Shown here piece by piece: positions 6,348 to 7,094 of a stretch of DNA of 7,094 bases. Both the position numbers and the translations under genes were made by a program. Within the stretch, counting starts at the first letter, position 1; each line of letters begins with the position of its first letter. Origin of the DNA: WFQV01 sp964611145 (GTDB taxonomy: Bacteria > Bacteroidota > Ignavibacteria > Ignavibacteriales > Melioribacteraceae); contig CAZSYM010000055.1 in NCBI GenBank assembly GCA_964611145.1, forward strand, positions 1 through 7,094. Reading direction: 5' to 3'. Under the pieces are notes generated by a model that saw only the letters and a list, made by a program, of their open reading frames with translations, ran no database searches and was not told the DNA's origin.

Positions 6348-6355
6348 GATGTAAC

Positions 6356-7094
6356 ATGTTCCTCGCAAAGTTATTCGGCTTTTTCTCCAAGGATTCTTTC
6401 AAGAAAAGGCAAGAGAGAAAACTTAGAAAGCTCGAGAAGAAGTTAAACATCAAAATACACAACTCGGAACTCTTTTTGAAAGCTCTTACGCATAGTTCCT
6501 TTGTGGACGAGGAACGGGGGCTTACGGAATCGAACGAGAGATTGGAATTTTTGGGCGATGCCGTCTTGGGTTTGGTCGTGGCTGAATTTCTCTTCAATAA
6601 ATTTCCCGAGGAAGAAGAAGGATTTCTGACGAAAATTCGTTCGAGATTGGTTTATAAAGATGCTCTTGCCGAAGCGGCTAAATCCATTGATTTGGAAAGT
6701 TATGTTTTGTTCAACAAAAAATTTGTTGGAAATTCGAAAGAAGGGCGAAAAACAATAATTGCCGACGCTATGGAAGCTTTAATCGGGGCGATTTATCTCG
6801 ATAGCGGACTTTATGTAGCCAAGCAATTTATATATGAACGGATTGTAAAACCGAATTTTGAAAGCGGTAAATTCAAAGAGGATAAAAATTATAAGGGGCG
6901 ACTTTTGGAATTTACGCATGCTAAAAAATTGGGAACGCCTCGCTATGAAACCGTTCGTGAAGATGGTCCCGAGCATGATAAAACCTTTACCGTTGAAGTC
7001 TTAATAAACGATTTTCCTTTCGGCATGGGAACGGGCAAAAGCAAGAAATCCGCCGAGCAGGAAGCCGCCAAAGAAGCCTTGAAAAAATTGGAAG
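6356..7094 (+). CDS. rnc: Ribonuclease III (3' end beyond window)
   Basis: The frame is open from the ATG at 6356 to the window end, giving about 246 residues. The enzyme cleaves double-stranded RNA in rRNA precursors and mRNAs. A basic N-terminal stretch of about 30 residues precedes the RNase III domain, whose signature NERLEFLGDAVL (60-71) provides Glu61, Glu64 and Asp68. The second acidic pair is Asp137 and Glu140 in ADAMEALIGAIYLD. A double-stranded RNA-binding domain follows from about 178, with NYKGRLLE, GPEHDKTF (204-211) and KSKKSAEQEAA (228-238). The end of that domain is reached, so only a short tail should be missing. No clear Shine-Dalgarno sequence is present. An ATG at 6349 is excluded because TAA follows at once. 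The 8-base gap after fabF suggests cotranscription. Confidence 0.95.
   Translation, partial: MFLAKLFGFFSKDSFKKRQERKLRKLEKKLNIKIHNSELFLKALTHSSFVDEERGLTESNERLEFLGDAVLGLVVAEFLFNKFPEEEEGFLTKIRSRLVYKDALAEAAKSIDLESYVLFNKKFVGNSKEGRKTIIADAMEALIGAIYLDSGLYVAKQFIYERIVKPNFESGKFKEDKNYKGRLLEFTHAKKLGTPRYETVREDGPEHDKTFTVEVLINDFPFGMGTGKSKKSAEQEAAKEALKKLE

Noticed and set aside
6349..6354. ATG just after fabF as the rnc start
   Set aside because: The next codon is TAA; the usable start is the ATG at 6356.

Overview
The window holds a single plus-strand operon that pairs phospholipid and fatty-acid synthesis genes with two RNA or ribosome genes: yceD (DUF177) - rpmF - plsX - fabH - fabD - fabG - acpP - fabF - rnc (cut by the window end). 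Every gene is a recognisable core bacterial family with intact catalytic residues. I see no mobile element, CRISPR array, tRNA or rRNA, and no sign of a new accessory system.

Organism: a bacterium of moderate G+C. The uninterrupted order rpmF-plsX-fabH-fabD-fabG-acpP-fabF-rnc and the style of FabH, L32 and RNase III recall the Chlorobi/Ignavibacteria side of the Fibrobacteres-Chlorobi-Bacteroidetes group. That placement rests on memory and is tentative. Good Shine-Dalgarno sequences (AAAGGAG type) before fabH, acpP and fabF, and a near-consensus sigma-70 promoter, argue against a typical member of class Bacteroidia, where both signals are usually absent.

Layout: bases 1-66 look like the tail and intrinsic terminator of an upstream transcription unit. 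A promoter at 115-143 (TTGACT, 17-base spacer, TATATT) fires about 20 bases before the yceD start at 171. yceD, rpmF and plsX follow with gaps of 13-16 bases. fabH follows after 51 bases and overlaps fabD by one base (TAATG). A 129-base gap before fabG contains two inverted repeats. fabG starts with TTG. acpP has its own strong ribosome binding site and is separated from fabF by a 15-bp hairpin. rnc begins 8 bases after fabF and is open at the end of the window, with about 246 codons present.

Working together: PlsX makes acyl-phosphate from acyl-ACP for phospholipid synthesis. FabD loads malonyl onto ACP, FabH starts the chain, FabF elongates it, FabG reduces the 3-keto group, and AcpP carries every intermediate. 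The dehydratase (FabZ/A), enoyl reductase (FabI/K/V) and acetyl-CoA carboxylase are not here and must lie elsewhere. YceD/L32 and RNase III link the cluster to ribosome supply and rRNA/mRNA processing. The points most worth checking are regulatory: the operon promoter that fixes the yceD start, the acpP-fabF hairpin, and the structured fabD-fabG gap.
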